Source of the DNA: Gryganskiella cystojenkinii
Lineage: Eukaryota > Mortierellomycota > Mortierellomycetes > Mortierellales > Mortierellaceae
DNA: 62,077 nucleotides
Reading direction: 5' to 3'
NCBI GenBank assembly: GCA_015852425.1
Contig: JAAAIG010000104.1
Span: 1-62,077 of the forward strand
The notes beneath the pieces were generated by a model. The model had not been told where the DNA came from and searched no databases. It saw only the letters and a list, made by a program, of their open reading frames with translations. This document shows positions 1-10,194 of this stretch, one piece after another. The stretch's first letter is position 1, and each line of letters opens with the position of its first letter. A program made the position numbers and the translations under genes.

Positions 1-761
1 GTGACGGTTCGACCGCCTCCGGTACCCTCGGTTCCGATATTGTCAACGTCGGAGGCGTCTCCGTTCGTCAGACCATCGGTTTGGCCACTGCCGAGTCCGC
101 CCAGTTCGGTTCCTCCCCCGAGGACGGTCTCTTTGGCCTTGGTTTCAACACCATCGAGTCTGTCTCTGGTGTCAAGACCTTCTTGGACAACGCCATTGCT
201 GCCAAGGCTTTGACCCAGCCCGTCGTCTCTGTCTTCTTGCCATCCGTTCGTCGCAACGGCGGTACGGGTGGTGAGTACCTCTTTGGAGGTATTGACTCGA
301 CCAAGTTCACTGGCTCGCTTTCCTATGTCCCCGTGACCAAGAAGGGCTACTGGCAGGTCTTGATCCAGGACGCCTCCGTCAACGGAGCTTCCTTGAAGCA
401 GACCTCCCAGGGTATTGTTGATACCGGTACGACTCTTGTCATTGTCGGTGACGCCGCTGCCAAGGCGATCCACGGTGCTATCAAGGGTGCTAAAAATGAC
501 CCCCAGAACGGTTGGTTGGTTCCTTGCTCGCTCAAGTCCAGCACCGGCAACGTTGGTTTCAACCTCGGTGGCAAGACCTTCAACGTCCCTCTGGCTGATT
601 TGGCCTATGAGGATTTGGGTGATGGTTCCGGTAACTGCTTCTCTGGTATCCAGGGTGGTCAGGACGGTCTCTGGATCTTGGGTGATGTTTTCATCAAGAA
701 CAACTACTGTGTCTTTGACCAGGGTCAGGCCCGTATCGGTATCGCTCCCCTCAAGTACTAA
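1..761 (+). CDS. Secreted aspartic protease (A1, rhizopuspepsin-like), 3' part only
   Basis: This is the C-terminal part of a pepsin-family (A1) protease; the 5' end lies outside the window. The reading frame starts at base 3. It opens in the flap region (DGSTASG), runs through the second catalytic motif (IVDTGTTLV, near base 415-440) and ends in the family's conserved tail (GIAPLKY, stop at 759-761). Two cysteines of the usual C-terminal disulfide are visible around VPCSLK and GNCFSG. The catalytic Asp of the second motif is intact; the first motif cannot be judged. By family knowledge it is a secreted acid endopeptidase. It is the most upstream of six related genes on the same strand, and it shares long identical DNA tracts with three of them (see findings). 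The piece is colinear with exon 2 of the full copies, so no intron is expected here. Confidence 0.93.
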   Translation, partial: DGSTASGTLGSDIVNVGGVSVRQTIGLATAESAQFGSSPEDGLFGLGFNTIESVSGVKTFLDNAIAAKALTQPVVSVFLPSVRRNGGTGGEYLFGGIDSTKFTGSLSYVPVTKKGYWQVLIQDASVNGASLKQTSQGIVDTGTTLVIVGDAAAKAIHGAIKGAKNDPQNGWLVPCSLKSSTGNVGFNLGGKTFNVPLADLAYEDLGDGSGNCFSGIQGGQDGLWILGDVFIKNNYCVFDQGQARIGIAPLKY

Positions 762-1365
762 GTACTTGTCATGATGATGCGTTTTTATGTCGTAACATCG
801 ATCTATCCTCTCATCTGTACGTAAACCAAAAGAACAACATAAAATAAAATAAACAGCTTGCTGGTCAGCCTATACCCTAAACATACATTTTGGCATTTAT
901 GCGTCTATGTGATGAGACAGGGAGAAGTACATTGAAAACTGAATGCAAAAACGTAATGTAATGGCGTGGATGGAGATGCCCTCACAAAAGTAAAGAAAGT
1001 CAGCTGCGACGTGTTTGGTGGCAATCAAACGAAATTTAATTTGCGATTCTTTTTTCCGGCCCTGTCAATGTCGGCTATTTATTATTTTTCTCGCGATCGT
1101 CTTGAAATGCCTTCGATGAAACAAACAAAAATCCGAAGCGCAAATCATGCAGGAACAGGTCCGTGCTTTGTGCGGTTTGTTCTTTCAATTTTTTGAAGTC
1201 TATCACAGCTCAAGCTCATCCTATCCAACAGTTCAGGATTTGTGTTGGAAGTAACAACGGATGACTTTTCGATCCTATGATGCGATCGAACAAGCTGCGA
1301 CAAGCTCCGTGAGGCGAAGATATCTTCGATTTGGATCAGAAAGAGCACTTAAAAAAGCCCTTTTG
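762..1365. other. Intergenic: protease 3' flank
   Basis: AT-rich 3' flank with AATAAA-like sequence near 840-850. No convincing gene is seen. The 5' end of the Helitron described next should lie here, but I could not place a terminus. Confidence 0.5.
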
Positions 1366-3323
1366 AGTGAAAGGGATTACGGGGATTTGTTCTATCTACG
1401 ATTACTCACGACCACAGTGGAGAGCCCCACATGGTATAACGACTTGAAGACCTTCAACGGTGTTCTCCACAACACTTTCAAGGAGGCCTGTGCTGCCCGT
1501 GGGCTTCATGAGAGCGATGAAGAGTGGTGACAATGCCTGTCAACAGCTGCTCGTATCAAGACAGGATATCAGTTGCGGAGGTTGTTTGTGCAAATCCTCC
1601 GCTATTGCAACACCTCGATCCCTGGCAAGCTTTGGCAGAGATATTGAAAACGACCGGCCTTCGACTTGGAGCCACGGCAACGAAATGCCAAAGAGGAAAA
1701 GGATGTCAAGGTTTTTGCCGTGATTCGAGCCAACAAACCGCTGCTGGACATTCAGAATGTCCTCCAGCGACTGGCAGGGAAGAACCTCTAGGATTATGAT
1801 GGTATGCCAGAGCCAATCATGCCTCATGGCTACAAACCTGTCGGGAACAAGCTTATCGTTCAAGAACTGGCCTATCCTAGATAGCCCGTCGAATATCAAC
1901 TCAACCCAGATAAGGGCCGTGCACACGACTCCATTATGAATGCCGTTACGACAGATGAACCAGAGGCCTTTTTATTGTCTGCCGGGACTTGTAACCTTTC
2001 CTCTACTCCGTGATACTCTCATTCGTCCGTTCAAAAGGCCACATTGCCTTGGCCGTTGCTGGATCTGGCCGCCGCTATGCTTTTGCCAGGAGGTCGAACT
2101 GTCCATTCCCGGTTTAAAAGTCACAATCCCTACTCCTGAGGACAGTGTGTGTAACTTCACTCCACGGTCAAAGCTCGGGAAGTAGTTGAATGAGGCCAGG
2201 GTCATTGTTTGGGATGAGGCGCCAACGACACATCGTCGGATTATCGAATCTGTGGACAAATCACTCGAGGATATCATGAAGTCAGTCGACCTTCGGAACA
2301 AGGACCGTCTCTTCGGTGGAGAGATTGTTGTCTTTAGCGGTGACTTTAGACAGATCCCCCTGTTGTTAAACGCGGAAGTCGCGAGGATACCATCACGATA
2401 TGTTTCAAGCGCTCTCCTTTATGGTCTGAGGTGCAGTCCATCCGATTCACTGGCAACTCGCTAGCACCAGACATTGGGGACCAGAGGGAATACTCAAACT
2501 GTCTTCACTCTGTTGGTGATGGCATTATTGAGGGCGAATCCTCCAACCATGGCGTCGATACCACTAGCAAGTTACCCTCACAGGCTATTATGCCCCCTGA
2601 TGCCACCATCAACGATCTCGTTGAAAAAGTCTATCCAGACCTTGCGAGACTCTTCGATGAGATTGGTGACGATGATGATTTTTGCCAGATATCTCAGCAA
2701 CCGCGTCATTTTTATGTGCCCATGCAGCTTTGGTCAATTCGTTGCCTGGAGAGGCATGGGATCTGCACTCAATGGATTCAATAGCAAGCCATTGCGATAG
2801 CAGCATGGAAGACATGATTACGCCCGAGTTTCTTCACAGCCTCAAATCTTCATCCCTTCCGCCTCACCATCTCATGCTCAAAGTGGGCTGTCCAGTGATT
2901 CACTTACAGAACATGTTTCCAGAGGATGGACTTCATAATGGTACACGACTCATCGTCACGTCGCTGTCCCGCTTTGTCATTGGTGCCACGATTCTCAACG
3001 GACCACATGCAGGCGCTGAACATTTACATTCATCGCGTAACCATTTACCCGAGCGACCTCGATACATACCTTTCAAACTACGACGGCTACAATTTCCGGT
3101 CCGTCCTGCCTTCACTCTCACTATTAACAAGTCACAAGGACAGACGCTAGAGATTGCGGTCCTTGTACTCAAATCTTCGATTTTTATTCATGGTCAGCTC
3201 TATGTTGCGTTATCTCGTACCACAAAAAGAGGCAATCTCTTTGTGCCTATTGAGAATCAAAATAACGGTGGTACCCATCATGGCTATACGACAAACGTTG
3301 TGTATCCAGAGATTCTTGCCTAA
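1366..3323 (+). pseudogene. Decayed Helitron Pif1-family helicase
   Basis: Fragments of a Helitron-type Pif1/RecD-like helicase occur in order but in several frames. At about 1366-1527 there is FYLRLL followed by FNGVLHNTFKEACAARGL, typical of the region before the helicase core. A frame change follows, with text resembling QLRRLFVQILRYC. The Walker A region near 1960-2000 is degenerate; only an AGT remnant is visible. Walker B (VIVWDEAP) is at about 2200-2225, and the VFSGDFRQIPLL motif at 2330-2365. The C-terminal part at about 2900-3323 has [16 protein letters not shown] and LYVALSR and ends in [11 protein letters not shown], as in intact Helitron helicases. Stops and frameshifts separate the pieces, so no functional helicase can be made. 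No Rep (HUH nuclease) domain was recognised upstream. This is a dead autonomous element or a 5'-truncated copy. Confidence 0.88.
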
Positions 3324-3427
3324 CACCTATATCTACACAAACAAGCACTAACGAAGAGAGAAATAAAGATGGTAGGATATATAAAGAAAACGACGAATCT
3401 TTAGCTTAAGTACCCCGCGAGTGAGGC

Positions 3428-3444
3428 CGTGACTACACGCTAGT
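3428..3444 (+). mobile_element. Candidate Helitron 3' terminus (hairpin + CTAG|T)
   Basis: About 105 bases after the helicase stop there is a small hairpin (CGTG at 3428-3431, loop ACTA, CACG at 3436-3439). It is followed directly by CTAG (3440-3443) and T (3444). Helitrons end in CTRR just after a subterminal hairpin and insert between A and T. Order, spacing and strand fit. The stem is only 4 bp, so the call depends on the adjacent helicase relic. Confidence 0.5.
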
Positions 3445-3517
3445 GGATTAATATGGCAGAATGCCACCTGCATGATGATTTCAAATACCATCATACTGTA
3501 TTGAGTTTTATTTTTTC

Positions 3518-5408
3518 TTAAAGGGCGAGGAAAGCGTTTCTTGCATCGACAGCAGTAATAAAAGAAGCGTAACTCCAGGTCAAATGCTTGGCTCCCTGAC
3601 GAGCGCCCGAGACCGGATTAAATTGCTCGGGCATGTCTTGCTCAGAACCCATATAGTATTGAAGTGTGCCGAGATAAGAATCACCTTCACCAAAAATATT
3701 GGCTACCAAGGTGCTTAGCTGGGAACCAGTGAGAATGCTGCCAGATGTGGCATTGACTCCGTAGTATGCAAAGATGGGTTGATTAATAACAGTGACCTTT
3801 GCTTGACCGGCAGTGCGGAACTCTGCGGCGGCGACATAATGTAATTCCGCAACAGCGTTGATAGCAAGAAGCCAAGCGCCAGCACCATTCTACGTCGTGA
3901 CCAAAAAAAAAATCAAACGAGCAAACAGACAAAACAGACAAAATTAATAAGGCTGCACAAAAAGGTATTTGATCTCGCAATATTCGTCTTTCTAAAGTCG
4001 TTATGCTTACGTTGTTGACTCCGTCGCTGCCATTGTAAACATCTTCGAGGTAACGACCAACGGCAGGAGCGTAAGCCATACGGTTCTTATTGATGGAGAA
4101 ACGGCCTCTGAACTGGGTAGCATATCTGTAAGCGCTGGCGAGCATCTTGTCGCTTGATGGCGAGACAAACGGATCAGTCTCGTCTCGTGATTGGATAGAG
4201 CCCAAAACGATGGCAACATCGGGGCTATTACGGTCAGAGACACTCAACATCTCCTTGTAGTACAACAAACTGTCCACCCAGTGCGCTTCGGTGCGAGGCT
4301 CTAGGGCAGAGGCGACACTGAGGTATTGGCTTGCCAAAGTAGAGTTGCTGCCCCATGTGTTCATGTAGTATGCTCCCTCCTTCAGGCCGCGGCGCTGGGA
4401 CACATCGGTGTAAAAATGGCTATCTGATCGCTCCTCCCAAAGATCGACACATGGTGTGCCAGAAGTACAGGCGTCAGCATAGTGGCGCACAACGTAACTC
4501 ATGTCACGAGAAATCATGTTATAAAGCGAAGAAGCATAGGATGTATCTCCGGTAATGGGCACATAGGCTCGCAAGAATTTGACAATCGTTCGTGTTCGCA
4601 GAGCGGGACCATCGTTTTGCGGTCGACCCCATGGTTGCGTGTAAGCAGTGCCATCAATGTTAAACTTGGGTTCACCGACATTGTCTTGGATGTTTCCAGT
4701 GATGGAAACGGTGGGATTGCTGATAGATTGGAGTCCATACTCAAAAGAAATCCAGTCCTTGACCAGAGCGGCATAGGTCGATTGCAAGGCGGTGTTGCCA
4801 CTATCAATAGCATTGATATATTGCAGAGTGATGGCGTACATGGTAAGAGCTCCGTCTCTAGACCAATGGTAGTAGTATTGTGGATTCTATATCGGTTGTA
4901 AAAATATAAAACGTCGTCTTAATTTAAAATTTTAAAATATTTTAAGAAATAAATATGACAACTTTGCTTACGGTCTGGGATTGCGCGGCGACAACGCAGC
5001 CTGTCTTTGAACCAGCAGGAGACAAGTTGTTCATCATCGTCGATAGAGAGTACGCGTATTGAGAGCTCGCCCATGAAGTGATTGCGTTTTGATCTGGTGG
5101 AGTGGGACGAGAAAAGCGGATAGGATCGGGAGAGTAGCACCATGGGCTGCCATCGGTTGATGGATTCCAGCAGCAACCATTGTTTGAGCATGTTGATTGA
5201 GAAATTCCAATGGTACCGCAATCATTGCGGTATATTCCCTCTAAGGAAGAGAAGAAGAAAGTCAGTACATATTCATCCTCTGTTTTCTTAAAAAAAGAAA
5301 GAAGAAATGATTCATACCGATATTGGTACATGTAGCACGAGCAACCAAGGGCGAAGCCAAAGTAACCTTCAAGAGGGTAACTGCAGCCAGAACAGTGATG
5401 AGTTTCAT
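3518..5408 (-). CDS. Secreted glucoamylase (GH15) with N-terminal P-type trefoil domain
   Basis: Four exons: 5408-5318, 5240-4972, 4886-4011 and 3889-3518. All junctions are GT-AG and in phase, giving 535 aa. Residues 1-18 are a signal peptide (MKLITVLAAV...). Residues about 27-66 are a trefoil domain with six cysteines in the pattern C..NDCG..STC...GCCW...PWC. The rest is a GH15 catalytic domain, which releases glucose from starch chain ends: YYYHWSRDGALTM (residues 125-135), GRPQNDGPALR, DLWEE with the expected general-acid Glu near 271, EDVYNGSDG, SEQDMPEQF with the expected general-base Glu near 500, and LTWSYA close to the C-terminus. The catalytic domain has normal length and no break. 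A starch-binding module (CBM20/21) was not seen; the trefoil takes the N-terminal place. A TATAAAAG lies 86 bases upstream of the ATG. Confidence is high for GH15 and trefoil. Confidence 0.95.
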
Positions 5409-5493
5409 TTGGGTCCGATAAGAAGTTGAAGGGAAAGAGATAAAGAGTATGTGGGAAGGAGAGTGAATGTTGTGGATTGTTCCCTCAAAAGGT

Positions 5494-5501
5494 CTTTTAT
5501 A
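5494..5501 (-). promoter_or_regulatory. TATA box of the glucoamylase gene
   Basis: TATAAAAG on the minus strand, 86 bases before the ATG at 5408, matching the TATA boxes in front of other secreted-enzyme genes here. Confidence 0.6.
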
Positions 5502-6362
5502 CTCGTGATTGCATTTTGTACTCCAGGCACGCGCTGACATGAGCGCATGCATGTTTCTATTAGATTCATGAGCCGCGTTCCTTTCTTAAATTTTTTGCTT
5601 TTTTGCAGTAGCTTTTTCAGAGTTGCTTTTCCCAATTTGGTTAGTCAAAAAGGCAGGAGCAACTCGATTCGCTAATCAACTTTTTAGGTTCCATTTTTAA
5701 GTTCTCCAACAAAGCAAACGGTCTATCTAGTCTATCATGGAGTCCTTTTCGCATGATTCGACTCTCCACACTGGAGTACTTCCTCTGAGTACGGTACTCT
5801 CAAAGCAACAACTGTATAGTGAATCCGGGGTTATTGGCTCGCACTTCACTTTTTTTTTTTTGTTCAGAAGGATGTCACATCCAAAATGCAACGAACAAGC
5901 CAGCGAAAGTCCAAAAAAAAAAATGTTCGCGCCAATAATTCAGGATTGACTGAAGTGCTTCAATTATTAATTACAGTAAATACCCGATCACCACTGCTGG
6001 GCCAAATTGAGGCCGAGAGCGACGCTGTTGAAGGTAAACATGGCCAGGGTGGGTCGACATGGAAAAATTGTCGGGTCTACGCGTTATCTCGATTGCGCTT
6101 AACCTTGACTTCTCCCCCCTACCCAATCACACTTTGCATGTACTTCATCCGCCCAATAATTAAAGTTTAAACAACCCCTAATCCCAGCGCGGCTCTTCTA
6201 CAAGCAAGCAAGGAAAGTGCGCATGGAAACACAACCAGCATGAGTGTTTTACGTGATTGAAGATACCAATTTTCTGGGATGTTCCTTCTCCGTACTCGCC
6301 AGAAAGATCAACAACGCGGGGACTTTGACTTTCCTTCTTTCGAATTGGAAAAAATGATTATT
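5502..6362. other. Intergenic, no gene seen
   Basis: Region upstream of the glucoamylase up to the fold-back element. Only short low-quality reading frames and A/T runs are seen. Confidence 0.5.
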
Positions 6363-7135
6363 GCTATTCGTAGACCGGGTCGATACTTCTTATTTGAAGA
6401 CCAGGGCTCACTATGCAACGACCGTCTTATTTGTAGACCGGGGTTTATTTTTGTTATTTGACGACCGATTTTTGCTATTCAACGACCCGACCTCAATCCC
6501 ACCTTGTCGCAAATTTTAAGGTGCGTTGGAGTAGTGGAGAGTAGGAGGGAGAGAGGTATGTGCCAAGTGGAGTGAGAGACAGTTGACAAGAAACTCAGTG
6601 TCTGGAACGGTGGACGGGTTGATCGCAAAAGTCGTCCTCTGGGTGGTACAAGGACGGTTTGGCCGGTTTGTGGACGGCTTTGGCAAAATAAAATCCGTTC
6701 TCTGTTAGTCTGCACATTTGGACGGGATGGCCGTCATCAAAGCCGTCCTTGTACCACCCAGAGGATGACTTTTGCGATCAACCCGTCCACCGTTCCAGAC
6801 ACTGTAAGAAACCAATGGCCTCAACTGTTTTCTTACACAACGTTGATGGCTGGAGACATTGCTGGCGCATAACAATGGCTATTATTCCAAATGATGAAAA
6901 TTATTCAACATGCGAGCAGGTACCGAAGATAAAGTGGATGGGCGGGGGAATAAACAGAAGAACAAGAAAACTAAGAAAACTTGTGAATAAAAGTGGTATT
7001 AAGGTCGGGTCGTTGAATAGCAAAAATCGGTCGTCAAATAACAAAAAAAAAACCTGGTCTACAAATATAAGGCGGTCGTTGCGTAGTGAACTCCTGGTCT
7101 TCAAATACGAAGTATCGACCCGGTCTACGAATAGC
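6363..7135. mobile_element. Nested fold-back (long terminal inverted repeat) element
   Basis: The outer arms are about 125 bp and imperfectly inverted: 6363-6490 (starting GCTATTCGTAGACCGGGTCG) and 7008-7135 (ending with its complement). Each arm is made of short iterated units of the type TATTYG-AGACC or TATTYAACGACC. Between the arms lies a second, independent inverted repeat (about 6596-6656 against 6743-6804, nearly perfect, starting CAGTGTCTGGAACGG). A third, short pair (GGACGGCTTTG near 6672-6682 and CAAAGCCGTCC near 6739-6749) sits nearer the centre. No transposase gene is inside. Structure and size (~773 bp) suggest a non-autonomous fold-back/MITE-like DNA element, or one element inserted in another. 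No clear target-site duplication was seen. Confidence 0.75.
6596..6804. repeat. Inner inverted repeat of the fold-back element
   Basis: Two ~61-bp arms flank an ~86-bp centre. The left arm reads through GACGGGTTGATCGCAAAAG and the right arm carries its complement. It may be a separate element nested in the outer one. Confidence 0.75.
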
Positions 7136-8024
7136 CAGCTTGATTAACGAAAGGCGTTGAAGATTTCCAGAACAACTAAAAATAAACGAGCTTGGGACCA
7201 ATGCTCTGTCCAAGGGATAAAAAGGTCAATGCTGGGGACGGAATTTCCACAATTGACCCTGTTCTGTTCAATTATCCCTTCATTCGTCACACCAAAAAAA
7301 TGATATTCATCCAAAAACGTTGGAGCAACTTTTTTCTGCACTCCATGCATGTAAACTGAGTTATCAAAAAAAAAAAAAAAAAGGCTTGAAAAAAGTATTT
7401 TCATTTTGACACTTGGTGATAGTCGAAGCAATGGATGATTCTCGAGAAACAAAAGGAGAACATTCAAAGGAAGTGACTTCGGTGTTGACCACTATCTCAG
7501 GCGTGACATCAGCGTGGAGATACGGGAGTCATGACATATCAGTGTTCTTCGTAAGCGTATGAAAAGTCCCAAATATTGTTTAAATTGATCCAACAATTTT
7601 GGAGCAAAATGGACGAAGGGAGGATGCACGATCGTCTTTGCGCCAAGTCCAGCGGTCAAGCACTATCACCTTGCTTGTTGCAAATTTTTGCTACCTTTTG
7701 AAAGATCGAGTGAACAAACATTTCTCTTTAACGAGGGGTTGTTTTTGCTCTCAGGCCGCACCGTGAGACATCAGGAAGAAACGAAACAAACAAATCAACA
7801 AAGAAAAAACGAGCTAAATCGCGCCGCTCTTTTCCTACCGTATCTTCCCCTCTTGAAACTAAAAAAAGTTGTCCATCGCCACGCATTCTTCCATTTTTTC
7901 ACCTTTTTTTATTTCTCGTTTGTGTCCTTGTGACCCATGACCATTCTCGGCCTCTTTGCTACCCCATCACTTCTCATAACAGGCACAGGAACTGCACTCT
8001 TCTCCAACAATTTATTTTTCCATT
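7136..8024. other. Intergenic upstream of protease 2
   Basis: No gene is seen. It contains a ~16-base A run near 7367-7382. No TATAAA box lies in the last 200 bases before the protease ATG, unlike the other complete proteases at 13961, 24084 and 28001. Confidence 0.5.
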
Positions 8025-9362
8025 ATGAAAGTGAATACTGTCTTGTCCTTGACTGCTGTCGTGGCATTGGTCACGACAGCAGCCTCGCCTATCCAACATC
8101 CCAGCGGTTTATCCATCTCTCTCAAACGTCGTGAAAACTACACGCATAACACTCCGGCTCATATTGCCCATTTGAACAATCGTTACCGTGCTGATATAAA
8201 CGTCTTAGCGACAGGAAAAACAGGAACTGAACCCGCGGTCAATGTCAGCCCGGACCTGGAGTATTACGGAGATGTCTCGATAGGCACACCAGCCCAAGTT
8301 TTCAAGATGGTGTTCGATACTGTAAGCACAACTTTGATTTTTGCCAGACCGGCTCTCCAACAACTGAGTTGGTTCCATTACGCAAAGGCTTTTTGTTGTC
8401 GATGTTACTAAAAAAATCCTTTGGTTTTTAAACCTGTCGTTTGATTTTCCCAGGGCATGGCGGATATCTGGGTCACGTCCACGGCCTGCATCACCGTTGT
8501 TTGTAAAGAACATAATCGTTACAATTCTCTAAAGTCGTCTTCTTATAAAAACGATGGACGAAAATGGACCACAACCTACGGTCCTGGACCACCAGCGTCG
8601 GGTACGCTCGCCTCCGAGATCGTGGACGTTGCTGGGATCTCAGTCCGTCAGACCATTGGTTTGGCCACAACTCTGCAATCGTCAACCCTGAGTGGGACAG
8701 TGGAGGATGGCTATTTCGGCTTGGGACTCGACCCCATTGAATCCGTGCCGAGTGTCAAGACCTTCATAGACAATGCGATTGCGGCAGGTCTGTTGGCCCA
8801 ACCGGTCTTTTCTGTCTTTTTGGCTTCAGAGCGTTTGTTCAATGGTCAAGGCAGTCAATTTCTGTTCGGTGGAATCGACTCGACAAAGTATACAGGTTCG
8901 CTAACCTATGTCCCTGTAACCACCCAGGGGTACTGGCAAATTTTGGTCCAGGATCTCTCTTTTGGCGCCGTCTCACTTGGTCAGACCGCGACACAAGGGG
9001 TCATTGATACCGGCACGTCTTTGATCATGATCAGTGATGCTGCAGCTGCTGCTGTGCATGCCAAGATTCCCGGCTCGACGAACAGCGCAACCATTGGTGG
9101 GTGGTTAGTACCTTGTGCGTCGACTTTGGCGAGTACCGAAAATGTCGGGTTCAAGCTCGGTGGAACGACTTTTAATGTCCCCGTCGCGGACTTGGCGTTT
9201 GAGGATGTTGGGGATGGCTCTGGGAACTGTTTTTCTGGTGTTCAAAGTGACGAAAACTTCAGCGCGCTTTGGATTCTTGGCAATGTTTTTATTAAGAACA
9301 ACTATTGTGTCTTCTCGGTCACCTCTTCCCCGACTGTTGGGATTGCACCCATCAAGCACTGA
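8025..9362 (+). CDS. Aspartic protease-like protein with altered first active-site motif (DTGM)
   Basis: Exons 8025-8321 and 8454-9362 give 401 aa. The intron falls between the DT and G codons of the first catalytic motif, as in every complete copy here. It has a signal peptide (MKVNTVLSLTAVVALV), a propeptide with KRREN, then an A1 fold. The first motif is FDTGMADIWV where siblings have FDTGSSDIWFP, so Ser35 (pepsin numbering), part of the active-site hydrogen-bond network, is Met. The flap keeps its Tyr (residue 141) but reads YGPGPPASG instead of YGDGSTASG. The second motif (VIDTGTSLI, Asp near 284) and both conserved cysteine pairs are intact, and the frame is open. It is probably secreted; activity may be reduced, altered or lost. 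Its nearest relative in the window is the next gene. Confidence 0.93.
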
Positions 9363-10194
9363 TTGTGCCCACTTGTTCTTGTTCCATATAATGAAGAGTT
9401 TTAGTCCTCTTTCATCATGGCCTGAGGCTCTTTGTTATCTACCGATATATGAGCAAGCGCGGTGGAAGATTTTTGGCATTTATGTTGGACTATGGACTGT
9501 TATTCACTCGGGCCTTTTATGTATATACCCTTACATATAACTCTTCCATACCACCAGCCGCTCCCCATACGAGCAAAGGGTATCTTAAAAATGGTACCTC
9601 TTGCAGTGGAAAAGTAACAGAACACACATTTGCCCAAAAGAGATGATTCCAAACGGAAAGACTTTCCAGCAGGAAGTAAATTTTGGTCTAGAACAATGAA
9701 AACGTGCTCGTGAGAGCCTTTTGTTCCTCAAGGACAAGTTTTGCTTGAAATAGGTGCCACCTAACACTTTTTTTTTCTTTCGTTTGCGCATCTTGCCCTG
9801 ATGATTGATATTGTTTACCTCTTGGTTGTTCAACGGTCGATTGTTTACTCATGCAGAGTTCGCCCCTGCATGGTGCAAAGGCCTTTTTCCTTGAGCTCCT
9901 CCTTGACTAACAACGGCAGTTTGTCAGCCTGGCACTTACTTGGTGTGGCCACGCTCTCTTTTTATTTCTGTATCTCACTCTCTCTCTTTTTCTTGGTCCT
10001 TGTGGCAAGAAAAGAGCCTATCGAACAGAATAACAAACAAACACTTACATGCATCTTTTTTACGCTGCATTGATCCACTTTTTCTCGTAAAAGACCCTCG
10101 ACAAACCAATTTACCTTCTTCCACTCTTTTCCTGCTTTTTGTATTCATACCTTCGTTCACATTCTATAATTTTCTCACTATTGGAATCCGCATT
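9363..10194. other. Intergenic between proteases 2 and 3
   Basis: CT-rich leader sequence in the last 250 bases and no gene. No TATAAA box was found before the next ATG. Confidence 0.5.
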
